42,705 nt of DNA from an uncultured Lachnospiraceae bacterium (GCA_902801415.1 CADCIK010000012.1:1-42705); one strand, 5' to 3'. Counted from the stretch's first letter, positions 32,765 through 42,396 are shown. Notes: a model not told the origin generated them from the sequence alone. Numbers and translations are program-made.

Positions 32765-33700
32765 ATGGGTGGATTTATTGCACTTGGAATTCTGATCGTT
32801 ATTTTACTGATCATTGCGGTGTCCTGCATTCAGATCGTTCCGCAGGCACATGCATATGTCATCGAGCGTCTCGGCGCTTACAGCGCGACATGGGGCGTCG
32901 GCCTTCATTTCAAGATCCCTTTTATTGAGAGGATCGCAAGAAGAGTCAATCTCAAAGAGCAGGTCGTGGATTTCCCTCCGCAGCCCGTAATCACGAAGGA
33001 TAACGTCACAATGCAGATCGATTCGATCGTGTTCTTCCAGATCACAGATGCCAAGCTCTTTACATATGGCGTTGAGAATCCGATCATGGCGATCGAGAAC
33101 CTGACAGCTACTACACTGAGAAATATCATCGGTGAGCTGGACCTGGACGAGACCCTTACATCCCGTGAGATCATCAACGCGAAGATGCGCTCTTCGCTGG
33201 ATGTCGCGACGGATCCCTGGGGTATCAAGGTAACCCGTGTCGAGCTCAAGAACATCACTCCTCCCAGTGCGATCCGCGAGGCAATGGAGAAGCAGATGAA
33301 AGCTGAGCGTGAGAGACGTGAATCCATCCTGAAGGCTGAAGGTGAGAAGAAGTCGGCTATCCTTGTAGCTGAAGGACAGAAGGAGTCCATGATCCTGCAG
33401 GCGGAAGCTGACAAGAGGGCGACCATTCTTGCAGCGGAAGCACAGAAAGAAAAGATGATCCAGGAAGCGGCAGGACGCAGCGAAGCGATCCGCCAGGTAC
33501 AGCAGGCAAACGCCGACGGTATCCGTATGATCCGTGAAGCAGGCGCTGATGAGGCAGTACTTAGGATCAAGAGCCTTGAGGCTTTTGCACAGGCTGCTGA
33601 CGGCAAGGCGACCAAGATCATCATTCCTTCCGAGATCCAGGGACTGGCAGGACTTGCCGCTTCCGTCAAGGAACTTATGAAGGATGACGCAGCTAAATAA
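32765..33700 (+). CDS. SPFH/Band 7 (stomatin-like, QmcA) membrane protein
   Basis: 311 residues. N-terminal membrane helix (5-22), then the SPFH domain (VPQAHAYVIERLGAY, DFPPQPVITKDNVTM, NIIGELDLDETLTSRE, and ITPPSAIREAMEKQMKAERERR). A long coiled coil follows (~165-250, repeated AEG/EA and QKE blocks), then a C-terminal tail (KATKIIIPSEIQGLAGL). It assembles large ring or cage oligomers in the membrane and recruits or restrains proteases such as FtsH. Pairing with nfeD is the usual arrangement. AGAGG lies about 7 bases before the ATG. Confidence 0.92.
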   Translation: MGGFIALGILIVILLIIAVSCIQIVPQAHAYVIERLGAYSATWGVGLHFKIPFIERIARRVNLKEQVVDFPPQPVITKDNVTMQIDSIVFFQITDAKLFTYGVENPIMAIENLTATTLRNIIGELDLDETLTSREIINAKMRSSLDVATDPWGIKVTRVELKNITPPSAIREAMEKQMKAERERRESILKAEGEKKSAILVAEGQKESMILQAEADKRATILAAEAQKEKMIQEAAGRSEAIRQVQQANADGIRMIREAGADEAVLRIKSLEAFAQAADGKATKIIIPSEIQGLAGLAASVKELMKDDAAK

Positions 33701-33727
33701 TTGCATTTGAAAGGATATGATCGACCA

Positions 33728-34717
33728 ATGGCAGTGAACCTTAAGGGAAGAGATTTTTTGAAACTGTTGGACTTCAGCGAGGAAGAGATCCTGTATTTCA
33801 TCGATCTGGCAGCAGACCTCAAGGACAAGAAGAAAAAGGGGATCCCCCACAGACTCTGCGAGGGCAAGAACATTGCGCTGATCTTTGAAAAGACCAGCAC
33901 CAGGACACGCTGCTCCTTTGAGGTCGCAGGCCATGACCTGGGAATGGGCACGACCTATCTGGATCCGTCCGGATCCCAGATCGGCAAGAAAGAGAGCATC
34001 GCGGACACCGCGCGCGTTCTGGCCGGTATGTACGACGGGATCGAGTATCGCGGCTACGGACAGGAGATCGTTGAAGAACTGGCCAAATACAGCAAGGTTC
34101 CGGTGTGGAATGGCCTCACAAATGAGTTCCATCCCACTCAGATGCTGGCGGATATGCTCACCATCAAAGAGCGCTTCGGCCGCATCAAGGGAATCAGGCT
34201 CAGTTTCTACGGTGACTGCCGTTACAATATGGCTAACAGCTGGATGGTGGCCGGTGCCAAGACCGGAATGCACATCACGCTGTGTGCCAACAAGAAGTAT
34301 TTCCCGGATGAGGAACTGGTAAAGACCTGCAGAGAGATCGCAGAAAAGACCGGAGGCAGCATCACACTCACCGAGGACGCCAGAGAAGGCGCCAAGGGTG
34401 CCGACGTCCTTTACACAGACGTCTGGGTATCAATGGGCGAGCCCATGGAAGCCTGGGCTGAGAGGATCGAGGAGATGAAGCCCTATCAGGTGACGCAGGA
34501 ACTCATGGAGCTGGCCGGAGAAAAGGCCGTCTTCATGCACTGCCTGCCCGCGTTCCACGATCAGGGAACCGGCATCGGCCGTCAGATCTACGAGCAGTTC
34601 GGCATGGCTGAGCTGGAAGTGACGAATGAAGTCTTCGAGGGCCCGCAGTCTGTGGTCTTTGAAGAGGCAGAAAACCGCATGCATACGATCAAGGCGGTCA
34701 TGGCGGCAACGCTGTAA
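33728..34717 (+). CDS. argF: Ornithine carbamoyltransferase
   Basis: 329 residues. Carbamoyl-phosphate loop STRTR (57-61), HPTQ (135-138), ornithine-binding region DVWVSMGE (231-238) and HCLPAFHD (271-278) are complete. It makes citrulline in the arginine pathway; a catabolic role (arcB) in the arginine deiminase route cannot be excluded, since no arg or arc neighbours are in the window. ATG at 33728 is used; AAAGGA is 12 bases upstream, a long spacing. A TTG at 33701 directly after the SPFH stop is less likely. Confidence 0.93.
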   Translation: MAVNLKGRDFLKLLDFSEEEILYFIDLAADLKDKKKKGIPHRLCEGKNIALIFEKTSTRTRCSFEVAGHDLGMGTTYLDPSGSQIGKKESIADTARVLAGMYDGIEYRGYGQEIVEELAKYSKVPVWNGLTNEFHPTQMLADMLTIKERFGRIKGIRLSFYGDCRYNMANSWMVAGAKTGMHITLCANKKYFPDEELVKTCREIAEKTGGSITLTEDAREGAKGADVLYTDVWVSMGEPMEAWAERIEEMKPYQVTQELMELAGEKAVFMHCLPAFHDQGTGIGRQIYEQFGMAELEVTNEVFEGPQSVVFEEAENRMHTIKAVMAATL

Positions 34718-34750
34718 CAGCCGGCATGTGGCTGCAATACAGAGTCGGAA

Positions 34751-35791
34751 ATGGTATTTAACAGAATGGACAGAAAGCAACAAGTTCTGCAGAAGCTGCG
34801 GGAGACCGACAGCTATCTGTCCGGACAGCAGCTCTGTGAGGCGCTCGGCATCTCCAGAACGGCTGTCTGGAAGATCGTAGGAAGACTCAAACAGGAAGGA
34901 TATCCGATCGAGGCGGTAACTAATAAGGGGTACCGCCTCCTTTCTGTGGAAGGAAGAGATCTGTTTAATCAGGAAGAGCTGGAACGGACCATGAATACCG
35001 CTTGGGCAGGAAAGCCTTTGCTGTACAAAGAGGAGACAGGATCTACTAATACGGACCTGTTCAGACTGTCGGATGAAGGAGCCGCCCGGGGAACGATCGA
35101 GGTGACTTCCAAACAGACAGCCGGCAAGGGCAGGCGCGGGCGCACCTGGATCTCGCCGCCGGACGTCAACGTATATATGAGTATCCTGTTGAGGCCTGCC
35201 ATACGGCCGGATACAGCACCTATGCTGACACTGGTCATGGCGCTGGCCGTTTACGAGGCCTGTGAGGAACTGTATAGGGAATCGGATCAGGAACTTCGCT
35301 TCGGGATCAAGTGGCCCAATGATATCGTGGTCAGTGCCGGAGGAGGACCTTACAGGAAGATCTGCGGTATTTTGACAGAGATGCGGCTGGAGGAGATGGA
35401 GATCCGGGATATAGTGATCGGAATCGGGCTGAATGTGAACCAGACGGAGTTTCCTGAGGAGATACGTGAGACGGCAGGATCGCTGAGTCTTGCACTTGGG
35501 CATCCTGTAAACCGCGCAGAACTGACGGCGGCAGTCTGGAGGCACTTCGAGGAGGTTTATAAGACATATCTGGAAACGCAGTCACTGGAACCGCTGAGAG
35601 AACGGTACGAGTGCGGTCTGGTCAATCGCGGACGCAAGGTAAGAGTCCTCGATCCCGCGGAGCCTTTCGAGGGAACAGCGATGGGAATTACATCCTCCGG
35701 AGAACTGATCGTGCGCACAGAGGACGGATCCGCCGACAGGTTCGTCGGTACCGGAGAAGTATCGGTCCGCGGCGTTATGGGGTATGTGTGA
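34751..35791 (+). CDS. birA: Bifunctional biotin ligase / biotin operon repressor
   Basis: 346 residues. N-terminal winged helix (SGQQLCEALGISRTAVWKIV) followed by the biotin-protein ligase core: GKGRRGR (125-131) for biotinyl-AMP, KWPNDI (187-192), and YRKICGILTE with the ligase lysine. A C-terminal SH3-like domain (~290-346) completes it. It biotinylates carboxylase subunits and, with its DNA-binding domain, can repress biotin genes; none are in the window. It starts 33 bases after argF with a weak ribosome binding site. A small hairpin (CCGCCT/AGGCGG, 35800-35815) follows its stop. Confidence 0.93.
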   Translation: MVFNRMDRKQQVLQKLRETDSYLSGQQLCEALGISRTAVWKIVGRLKQEGYPIEAVTNKGYRLLSVEGRDLFNQEELERTMNTAWAGKPLLYKEETGSTNTDLFRLSDEGAARGTIEVTSKQTAGKGRRGRTWISPPDVNVYMSILLRPAIRPDTAPMLTLVMALAVYEACEELYRESDQELRFGIKWPNDIVVSAGGGPYRKICGILTEMRLEEMEIRDIVIGIGLNVNQTEFPEEIRETAGSLSLALGHPVNRAELTAAVWRHFEEVYKTYLETQSLEPLRERYECGLVNRGRKVRVLDPAEPFEGTAMGITSSGELIVRTEDGSADRFVGTGEVSVRGVMGYV

Positions 35792-35861
35792 ACTGTCTGC
35801 CGCCTGCATAGGCGGAAGATGCTTTCAGATATCGGGATAAATAAGCAGATGGGAGATTGGC

Positions 35862-36281
35862 ATGAGCGATCAGTATACAAACAATGAAAACAATGCAGTC
35901 AATGAAGAGATGAGCGCGGATAATTACCGCGTAGTTCTCTGCGGAGCCAACGCATACGAGAAAAAGTATTACTTTAACAACAAATTCGATAAGATTCCGG
36001 AGAACATCAAGGAAGAACTGCATATCATCTGTGTGCTCTTTACGGAAGAAGTCGGCGGCGTCTTCACCATCGGCTTTACCCCTTACGGTGAGCTGGAGAT
36101 GGATACGCAGATGGAAGAGGGAGACCTTCTTTATGACGAGATCGGAGCGGAGCTTCTCAAGAAGGAGATCCGGAGAAAGAAAGCCGATATGTTCAGGGCT
36201 CTCTCCATCTACTTCAAGGTGACTTTCCTTCACCAGGACGCGGCAGCGCTTCTGGAAGAGGACGAGGAAGAAGATGAGTGA
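35862..36281 (+). CDS. Conserved clostridial hypothetical protein next to dusB (possibly DUF6145)
   Basis: 139 residues, no signal peptide or membrane helix. A low-complexity polar N-terminus (Asn-rich) precedes a compact domain (RVVLCGANAYEKKYYFN, LHIICVLFTEEVGGVFTIGF) and a very acidic tail (EEDEEEDE). I recall this type beside dusB in Lachnospiraceae, where it may be called DUF6145, but I cannot verify that. Function unknown. GGGAG precedes the ATG. It overlaps the dusB ATG by 8 bases, implying co-expression. Confidence 0.75.
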   Translation: MSDQYTNNENNAVNEEMSADNYRVVLCGANAYEKKYYFNNKFDKIPENIKEELHIICVLFTEEVGGVFTIGFTPYGELEMDTQMEEGDLLYDEIGAELLKKEIRRKKADMFRALSIYFKVTFLHQDAAALLEEDEEEDE

Positions 36282-37293
36282 GCGCGCAGGCAGGGAGGTT
36301 CATGTGACAGACAACAGATACACATCTCCGCTGCAGATCGGGAGCGTGACAATCCCCAATCGAACAGTATTCGCCCCTATGGCCGGCGTATCCGACCTGC
36401 CCTTCCGCCTTCTCTGCCATGAGATGGGAGCGGGGCTTGTATGCATGGAGATGATCAGCGCCAAGGCGATCACGTTCAGGAGCCGCAGGACCGGGGAACT
36501 GTGGGAGACCTCGCCGGAGGAGAAGCCTGTTTCTCTGCAGATCTTCGGGCACGAGCCGGAAGTCATGGCGGAGGCGTGCAGGATCCTGGAAGAGCAGACT
36601 TTTGACATATTGGACATCAACATGGGGTGTCCGGTGCCCAAGATCGTCAACAATCAGGAGGGCTCTGCGCTTATGCGGGATCCGTCTCTGATCGAAAAGG
36701 TGGTGCGCGCCTGCAAAGAGAACACGAGCAGGCCGGTGACCGTAAAGATCCGGCGGGGTTTTGACGCGGACCACATCAATGCTGTGGAATGTGCCCTGGC
36801 AGCCCAGGAGGGCGGCGCCTCGGCAGTGGCTGTTCACGGGAGGACAAGGGAACAGATGTACAGCGGGACCGCGGACTGGTCTACGATCGCCGATGTCAAA
36901 AAAGCGCTGCATATCCCCGTCATCGGAAACGGAGACGTTGTGGACGGCCCAAGCGCCAAGCGGATGATGGATGAGACCGGCTGTGACGCGGTCATGATCG
37001 CGAGAGCGGCGCAGGGAAATCCATGGATCTTCCGGGAAGTGAACGCGTATCTGGACAGAGGCGTGATCCTTGAGAGACCGCCCAGAAGGGACATCGTGCG
37101 GATGATCCTGCGTCACGCGGACATGCTCTGCGAGTGCAAGGGAGAGAGAGTCGGCATGCGGGAGATGAGAGGCCACGTGCACAATTATCTGAGCGGATTC
37201 CCCGGCGCATCCAGAGTCAGAAAGAGCGTCAATTCCGTCACAACTAAGGCGCAGCTGCAGGCGCTTCTCGCCAAAGAGTATCCGTATGCGTGA
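36274..37293 (+). CDS. dusB: tRNA-dihydrouridine synthase
   Basis: 339 residues. FMN-binding TIM barrel: FAPMAGVSDLPFR (33-45), catalytic Cys119 in NMGCPVPK, KIRRGF and VAVHGRTREQMYSG, then IGNGDV and ARAAQGNPWIFRE. A C-terminal helical tRNA-binding domain (~250-339) follows. It reduces uridines in tRNA to dihydrouridine with FMN and NADPH. Start: ATG at 36274 has GAGGA upstream; a GTG at 36304 has a stronger AGGGAGG (36292-36298) at 5 bases and gives a more typical N-terminus, so the real start may be there, which would remove the overlap with the previous gene. Confidence 0.93.
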   Translation: MSERAGREVHVTDNRYTSPLQIGSVTIPNRTVFAPMAGVSDLPFRLLCHEMGAGLVCMEMISAKAITFRSRRTGELWETSPEEKPVSLQIFGHEPEVMAEACRILEEQTFDILDINMGCPVPKIVNNQEGSALMRDPSLIEKVVRACKENTSRPVTVKIRRGFDADHINAVECALAAQEGGASAVAVHGRTREQMYSGTADWSTIADVKKALHIPVIGNGDVVDGPSAKRMMDETGCDAVMIARAAQGNPWIFREVNAYLDRGVILERPPRRDIVRMILRHADMLCECKGERVGMREMRGHVHNYLSGFPGASRVRKSVNSVTTKAQLQALLAKEYPYA

Positions 37294-37299
37294 AAACAA

Positions 37300-37329
37300 T
37301 TGACAATAATACCGGTACTCTTGTATAAT
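37300..37329 (+). promoter_or_regulatory. Strong consensus promoter of greA
   Basis: TTGACA (37300-37305) and TATAAT (37324-37329) are both perfect, with an 18-base spacer. It is the best-matching promoter in the window and begins 7 bases after the dusB stop. Confidence 0.88.
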
Positions 37330-37400
37330 TCAGTGTCAATGGTATGAACCTTGAACAGGTTTATAAAGGTATTAAAATATAATGTTGGGAGCAGCAGGAA

Positions 37401-37886
37401 ATGGAAGAGAAAAAGAACATTCTGACCAGAGAAGGCCTCAAGAGATATGAGGATGAGCTTCATGAACTGAAAGTCATCAGAAGAAAAGAAGTCGCGCAGA
37501 AGATCAAGGAAGCAAGAGAGCAGGGCGATCTGTCCGAGAACGCTGAGTATGATGCAGCGAAAGACGAACAGAGAGACATCGAGGCAAGGATCGAAGAGCT
37601 TGAGAAGATCCTCAAGAACGTCGAGGTCGTCGATGAGGAAGACGTCACTGCAGACAGGATCATGATCGGAAGCAGGGTCAGGATCTATGATGTGGAATTT
37701 GATGAGGAACTGTCTTACAAGATCGTTGGATCCACAGAGGCAAACAGCATCAAGGGGAAGATCTCCAATGAATCCCCTGTCGGCAAGGCTCTGATCGGCG
37801 CGCACGTCGGTGACACCGTGACCGTTCACACACCTGCCGGAGAGAGCGCTTACAGGGTCCTTGAGATCACAGCTCCCAATAGATAA
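37401..37886 (+). CDS. greA: Transcription elongation factor GreA
   Basis: 161 residues. An N-terminal antiparallel coiled coil carries the acidic tip GDLSENAEYDAAK (42-54, including D43 and E46), which enters the RNA polymerase secondary channel. The C-terminal FKBP-like domain includes IGSRVRIYD and SPVGKALIGAHVGD. It rescues backtracked polymerase by stimulating transcript cleavage. Its own consensus promoter and downstream terminator indicate strong, separate expression. Confidence 0.96.
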   Translation: MEEKKNILTREGLKRYEDELHELKVIRRKEVAQKIKEAREQGDLSENAEYDAAKDEQRDIEARIEELEKILKNVEVVDEEDVTADRIMIGSRVRIYDVEFDEELSYKIVGSTEANSIKGKISNESPVGKALIGAHVGDTVTVHTPAGESAYRVLEITAPNR

Positions 37887-37897
37887 TGAAAGTCTTG

Positions 37898-37930
37898 ACG
37901 GCGCCATGATCACAAGGCGCCGTTGTTTTT
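37898..37930 (+). terminator. Intrinsic terminator between greA and lysS
   Basis: ACGGCGCC and GGCGCCGT form a perfect 8 bp stem around a 10-base loop, followed by TGTTTTT. Confidence 0.8.
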
Positions 37931-37987
37931 AGTAGAGCCATGCAGGCAAAATCGTGTCTGCACAGGTTAATAGCATGGAGGAAGAAA

Positions 37988-39892
37988 GTGGCACAGAATA
38001 ACCAGCAGAAGGGACAGGACGCTTCTCAGCTTGAGAAGGTCAGAAGAGAGAAACTTGCGGAACTGCAGGCGGCAGGAAGAGATCCTTTCCAGATCGTTAA
38101 GTATGACCAGACCTATCACAGCGAACAGATCAGGCGGGATTTTGACGAACTGGAGAATGAAATCGTATCCATCGCCGGCCGTATGATGTTCAAGCGCGTC
38201 ATGGGCAAAGCTTCATTCTGCAACGTACAGGATAAGGAAGGCAGGATCCAGGTCTATGTCGCAAGAGACGACCTGGGCGAAGAGGCCTACAAGGATTTCA
38301 AGCGCATGGATATCGGCGATATCATCGGCGTAAAGGGATTTGTCTTTAAGACCAAGACCGGCGAGATCTCTGTACATGCCCAGGAACTGACGCTTCTGTC
38401 CAAGTCTCTGACTCCCCTGCCGGAGAAGTTCCACGGCCTGCAGGACGTGGATATGCGCTATCGCCAGAGATACGTGGACCTCATTATGAACGAGGAGTCC
38501 AAGAACACCTTTATTAAGAGATCCAGGATCATCAGCGAGATCAGAAAGTTCCTCGACGCGCGCGGATTTATGGAAGTTGAGACTCCCATGCTGGTCGCCA
38601 ATGCAGGCGGCGCGGCAGCACGCCCCTTCGAGACCCATTTCAACGCTCTCAATGAGGACGTCAAGCTCCGCATTTCCCTGGAGCTCTACCTCAAGAGACT
38701 GATCATCGGCGGACTTGAGAGAGTCTATGAGATCGGCCGCGTTTTCAGAAATGAGGGCGTAGATACCAGACACAACCCTGAGTTCACGCTCATGGAGCTG
38801 TATCAGGCATATACAGATTACTATGGCATGATGGAACTGACTGAGAGCATGTTCCGCTATCTGGCTGAGAAGGTCTGCGGCACGACCACCATCGTCTACG
38901 GCGACAAGGAGATCGATCTCGGAAAGCCTTTCAGAAAGCTCACCATGATCGATGCGATCAAAGAGCAGACCGGCATTGACTTTGACCAGGTTGCAACAAC
39001 GGAAGAGGCCAAGAAGCTGGCGGATGAGAAGGGTATTGAATACGAAGACCGTCACGTCAAGGGTGACATCGTAAACCTCTTCTTTGACGAGTTCTGCGAA
39101 GATAAGATGATCCAGCCTACCTTCATCATGGACCATCCGATCGAGATCAGCCCTCTGACCAAGAAAAAGCCCGAGGATCCCACCAAGGTCGAGAGATTCG
39201 AGCTCTATATCAACGGCTGGGAGATGTGCAACGCCTATTCCGAGCTCAACGATCCCATCGATCAGAGAGAGAGATTTGCAGCGCAGGATGCACTGGCTGA
39301 GGCAGGAGACGACGAAGCGCAGCACACGGATGAAGATTTCCTTCACGCAATGGAGATCGGTATGCCTCCTACGGGCGGCATCGGATACGGCATCGACCGT
39401 CTGACCATGCTGCTGACCAACAGCGCGGCGATCAGAGATGTCCTGCTGTTCCCTACAATGAAGGCGGAAGCTCCTGCAGCGGAGGCAACAGGCTTCTTTA
39501 CACCCAATGAGAAGATCGACTTCTCCAAGGTCAAGATCGAGCCTCTGTTTGAGGAGACAGTGGATTTTGACACCTTCAGCAAGTCTGACTTCAGAGCAGT
39601 AAAGGTAAAAGCGTGCGAAGCAGTCAAGAAGTCCAAGAAGCTTCTGCAGTTCACTCTGGACGACGGAACAGGCACAGACCGCACGATCCTGTCCGGTATT
39701 CACGAGTATTATGAGCCGGAAGACCTGATCGGCAAGACCTGCATCGCGATCACAAACCTTCCGCCCCGCAAGATGATGGGCATTGATTCCTGCGGTATGC
39801 TGCTCAGCGCAGTGCACGAGGAAGAGGGAGAAGAAAAGCTGAACCTGCTGATGGTAGACAATCACATTCCGGCTGGCGCGAAACTGTATTGA
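37988..39892 (+). CDS. lysS: Lysyl-tRNA synthetase, class II, with extra C-terminal tRNA-binding domain
   Basis: 634 residues, against about 500 for a usual bacterial LysRS. N-terminal OB anticodon-binding domain (~50-170), class II catalytic core with RSRIISEIRKFLDARGFMEVETPML (motif 1 region), RVFRNEG (motif 2) and GIGYGIDRL (motif 3). From ~525 a second OB domain follows (DFRAVKVKACEAVKKSKKLL, then LPPRKMMGIDSCGMLLSA), like Trbp111/EMAPII and the C-terminus of MetRS. GTG at 37988 has GGAGG 6 bases upstream; an in-frame ATG at 37940 has no such site. The fusion should increase tRNA affinity. Confidence 0.93.
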   Translation: MAQNNQQKGQDASQLEKVRREKLAELQAAGRDPFQIVKYDQTYHSEQIRRDFDELENEIVSIAGRMMFKRVMGKASFCNVQDKEGRIQVYVARDDLGEEAYKDFKRMDIGDIIGVKGFVFKTKTGEISVHAQELTLLSKSLTPLPEKFHGLQDVDMRYRQRYVDLIMNEESKNTFIKRSRIISEIRKFLDARGFMEVETPMLVANAGGAAARPFETHFNALNEDVKLRISLELYLKRLIIGGLERVYEIGRVFRNEGVDTRHNPEFTLMELYQAYTDYYGMMELTESMFRYLAEKVCGTTTIVYGDKEIDLGKPFRKLTMIDAIKEQTGIDFDQVATTEEAKKLADEKGIEYEDRHVKGDIVNLFFDEFCEDKMIQPTFIMDHPIEISPLTKKKPEDPTKVERFELYINGWEMCNAYSELNDPIDQRERFAAQDALAEAGDDEAQHTDEDFLHAMEIGMPPTGGIGYGIDRLTMLLTNSAAIRDVLLFPTMKAEAPAAEATGFFTPNEKIDFSKVKIEPLFEETVDFDTFSKSDFRAVKVKACEAVKKSKKLLQFTLDDGTGTDRTILSGIHEYYEPEDLIGKTCIAITNLPPRKMMGIDSCGMLLSAVHEEEGEEKLNLLMVDNHIPAGAKLY

Positions 39893-39903
39893 TCATTATG
39901 ACG

Positions 39904-39939
39904 AGAACCCTTCACCGGGATTGGTGGAGGGTTCTTTTA
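39904..39939 (+). terminator. Intrinsic terminator of lysS
   Basis: AGAACCCTTCACC pairs with GGTGGAGGGTTCT (13 positions, one G-U) around loop GGGATT, followed by TTT. Confidence 0.88.
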
Positions 39940-39957
39940 GAATAACAGAGGCTTAAG

Positions 39958-41457
39958 ATGAAGACAAAAGGAATTCTGACCGCGGCACTGCTCCTTGCAG
40001 CTGTTATACTCTCTGCATGTACAAAGGATTACAAGGAAGAAGATGTCATAAAGTACATCCGTGAAGAATTGGGACTTTCTTCCTACTCAGTCATCAGCGG
40101 GCCCGAGGAAGTAGAGGGCGAGGATGGCTACACCGACAGGATCTGGACGGTGTCGACGAAGGACTTTGATCTTGGGGAGGAACTGGTCTTCCACGTCTGT
40201 GACGATCGCTATTGGGGCCTTGAGTGGGTCACGAACCGCATGACAGACGATCTTGAATATCAGAAACAGAGTGTTCTTATGGAAAACTTTTCCGTGCCGG
40301 ATGGCTTTACTCTGCAGGAGAAGCCTGATTCAAGCGGGCGGCCCGGCTGGATCATGGTCGTGTGCGGGTTCGATCGGCGCGCAGACTTTGAGAAGGGAAT
40401 GGAATTCGTCAAGATTTACCGTGACTATGCAAAAGCATATCCAACAATCAATGATACGGAATTCACACTCGACTTTCAGGTCAATGACACCGGGGCGGCT
40501 CCCGATTGGAAACTCATTGGACGATCCTATTCGTTTTACTTCAGCGCCGAGACAAAAGATGAGGAAGTCAGGGAAAAATTGCAGGATGTCTCCGACAATT
40601 ATCTTATGGACTGTATAGAGTGCGGAAATCTTGACCGGATGGATGAGTACAGCACTGCGGAACGAAGTGCAGTGATTGAGGCAGATTCCTACAACACCGA
40701 GATCCGAAGGATAGGTGAGGAGACGGCAGCATATCCGGGCTATGCCTATGACTATTATTATGGGATCCCCTACGGGACACTCTACCGGATTCTCCTGGAA
40801 GAAGGCTATGAGGTAAATGGGGACTGGACGGATTTTGAATTTGCCGGAAAAGACGGAAGCACCCACGCTTGTGCCTACCAGGCAGAAGGGGAAGTATCCA
40901 TGCAGGTCGATGAGCTGAACGCTGTGACAGACCTCATGCTGGACGACGGAACAAAGATGCAGACGGTCGTGATCGATGAAGAGCTCCTCGGTCTCCTCCA
41001 CACGGACGCGGCGGAATTTGCTGCCGGGCTTGAGGCACTGGAGGGTGATTACTACAGGAGTCTGAATGTTGAGGGAAATTCGGTGCGGATCCGGGGCAAA
41101 GGCCGCGAGTTCAGCCGTCTGGTGCGGATCTATGAAGCTCGTCTTAAGGAGTTGGACAAAGAGCTGGATGATTACGATCTCAGTTACGGATTTGTCTACA
41201 ACAATCTGCACAGGGTCTACCAGGGAATCGCTTTGCGCATGGGGAGCGATGTTCCTCAGGAAAAAATGGAAAGCATCGCAGATGAGGCTGTGGGACTGAC
41301 GGCTCTCTGCCAGGTCCTTAACTCCGGGGAGGAGTATGCGTGGACACTGGAGGTCTCCTTCGAGAAAAGGAAAGATGGGGGAGAATGGGAAAAGGTGCTG
41401 TCTTATGAGATACCCCGTGACACCATTGATTATGAAAAAGTGAAGCGTTCATATTAG
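39958..41457 (+). CDS. Uncharacterised lipoprotein
   Basis: 499 residues with a signal peptide ending in lipobox LSAC (Cys21), so it should be lipidated and held on the outer face of the membrane. The mature part is acidic and Tyr-rich (YAYDYYYGIPYGTLYRIL) with no family I can name. It contains two regions of mixed alpha/beta character and no repeats. AGAGG lies about 7 bases before the ATG. It follows the lysS terminator closely; no clear promoter was found. The next gene (a DMT permease) is 75 bases downstream. Confidence 0.8.
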   Translation: MKTKGILTAALLLAAVILSACTKDYKEEDVIKYIREELGLSSYSVISGPEEVEGEDGYTDRIWTVSTKDFDLGEELVFHVCDDRYWGLEWVTNRMTDDLEYQKQSVLMENFSVPDGFTLQEKPDSSGRPGWIMVVCGFDRRADFEKGMEFVKIYRDYAKAYPTINDTEFTLDFQVNDTGAAPDWKLIGRSYSFYFSAETKDEEVREKLQDVSDNYLMDCIECGNLDRMDEYSTAERSAVIEADSYNTEIRRIGEETAAYPGYAYDYYYGIPYGTLYRILLEEGYEVNGDWTDFEFAGKDGSTHACAYQAEGEVSMQVDELNAVTDLMLDDGTKMQTVVIDEELLGLLHTDAAEFAAGLEALEGDYYRSLNVEGNSVRIRGKGREFSRLVRIYEARLKELDKELDDYDLSYGFVYNNLHRVYQGIALRMGSDVPQEKMESIADEAVGLTALCQVLNSGEEYAWTLEVSFEKRKDGGEWEKVLSYEIPRDTIDYEKVKRSY

Positions 41458-41532
41458 CGGCAAAAGACTGTGATAGGGCGAAAAGGAATGGTTGAAGGAG
41501 TTAATGAAGCAGAGTAAAGCGGGTGAACGGAA

Positions 41533-42396
41533 ATGTCGTATTTGATCCTTGCAACTTGCAGCAGCGCAGTGCTGGCAATTGTGCTCAGGATTTTTCAGAA
41601 TTCTAAAGGAAACCGCTACGGGATCATTCTGGGCAATTATCTGGTCTGTGTCCTGATCTCATGGATCAGCCTTCCGGATCGCTCTATGATCCTGCGGGGA
41701 TCTTTAACTACGGTTCTATGCGGAATAGTCGGCGGGGCTTTTTTTGTCGCCGGTTTAGTGACAATGCAGACAAGCACGCGGCTGAACGGAGCGACTCTGA
41801 CATCTGTATTTGCCAAGATGGGACTGGTCATCTCGTTGGCAGTCAGCATATTCGTCTTCGGTGAAAAGCCCACCCCTATGCAGATCGCTGGTATGACGCT
41901 TGTGCTGACGGCTCTTGTGATGATCAATGGATCCGGAGACGAGAAATCGGAAAACACATTGCCAACCGGCAAGATCCACACCGGTGCGCTGATCCTGACA
42001 ATGCTGGCAGGCGGCGGAGGCAGTTCTATGTCTAAAATCTTTGAACAGGTGGGGACGCGCGATCAGGATGAACTCTATTTTCTATATCTTTTCTTCACAG
42101 CTGCGGTATTGACTGCCTGCCTCCTTTTCCTGGAGTGGAAGAAGACCGGAAAATCTCTGATGTGGGGTGAGATGGCAGCAGGAATTGCTGTAGGAATTCC
42201 AAACTATTATTCTTCCTTTCTCCTTCTTCCGGCCCTGGTAGCTCTTCCGGCTATCATCGTATATCCGATCAACAGCACAGGAGCTATTCTGATCGTTATG
42301 GCTGTTGATGCCCTGGTTTTTCATCAGAGATATACGAAAAGGCAGTGGCTGGGAATCGTGCTGGTTCTGGCGGCTATGGTATTACTAAATGTGTGA
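41533..42396 (+). CDS. DMT-superfamily (EamA-type) permease
   Basis: 287 residues with about ten hydrophobic helices in two EamA-like halves (first ~1-130: SVFAKMGLVISLAVSIFVFGEKPT; second ~150-287: INSTGAILIVMAVDALVFHQRYTKRQWLGIVLVLAAM). The E/KPT and QRYTKRQWLGI loops before the last helices are typical of drug/metabolite transporters. The substrate is unknown. GAACGGA just before the ATG is a modest ribosome binding site. It converges with the minus-strand gene at the window edge; the 89 bases between the two stops show no clear terminator. Confidence 0.82.
   Translation: MSYLILATCSSAVLAIVLRIFQNSKGNRYGIILGNYLVCVLISWISLPDRSMILRGSLTTVLCGIVGGAFFVAGLVTMQTSTRLNGATLTSVFAKMGLVISLAVSIFVFGEKPTPMQIAGMTLVLTALVMINGSGDEKSENTLPTGKIHTGALILTMLAGGGGSSMSKIFEQVGTRDQDELYFLYLFFTAAVLTACLLFLEWKKTGKSLMWGEMAAGIAVGIPNYYSSFLLLPALVALPAIIVYPINSTGAILIVMAVDALVFHQRYTKRQWLGIVLVLAAMVLLNV

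Noticed and set aside
38213..39865. Long minus-strand open frame opposite lysS (550 codons)
   Set aside because: Mirror of the conserved LysRS coding sequence; no domain of its own.
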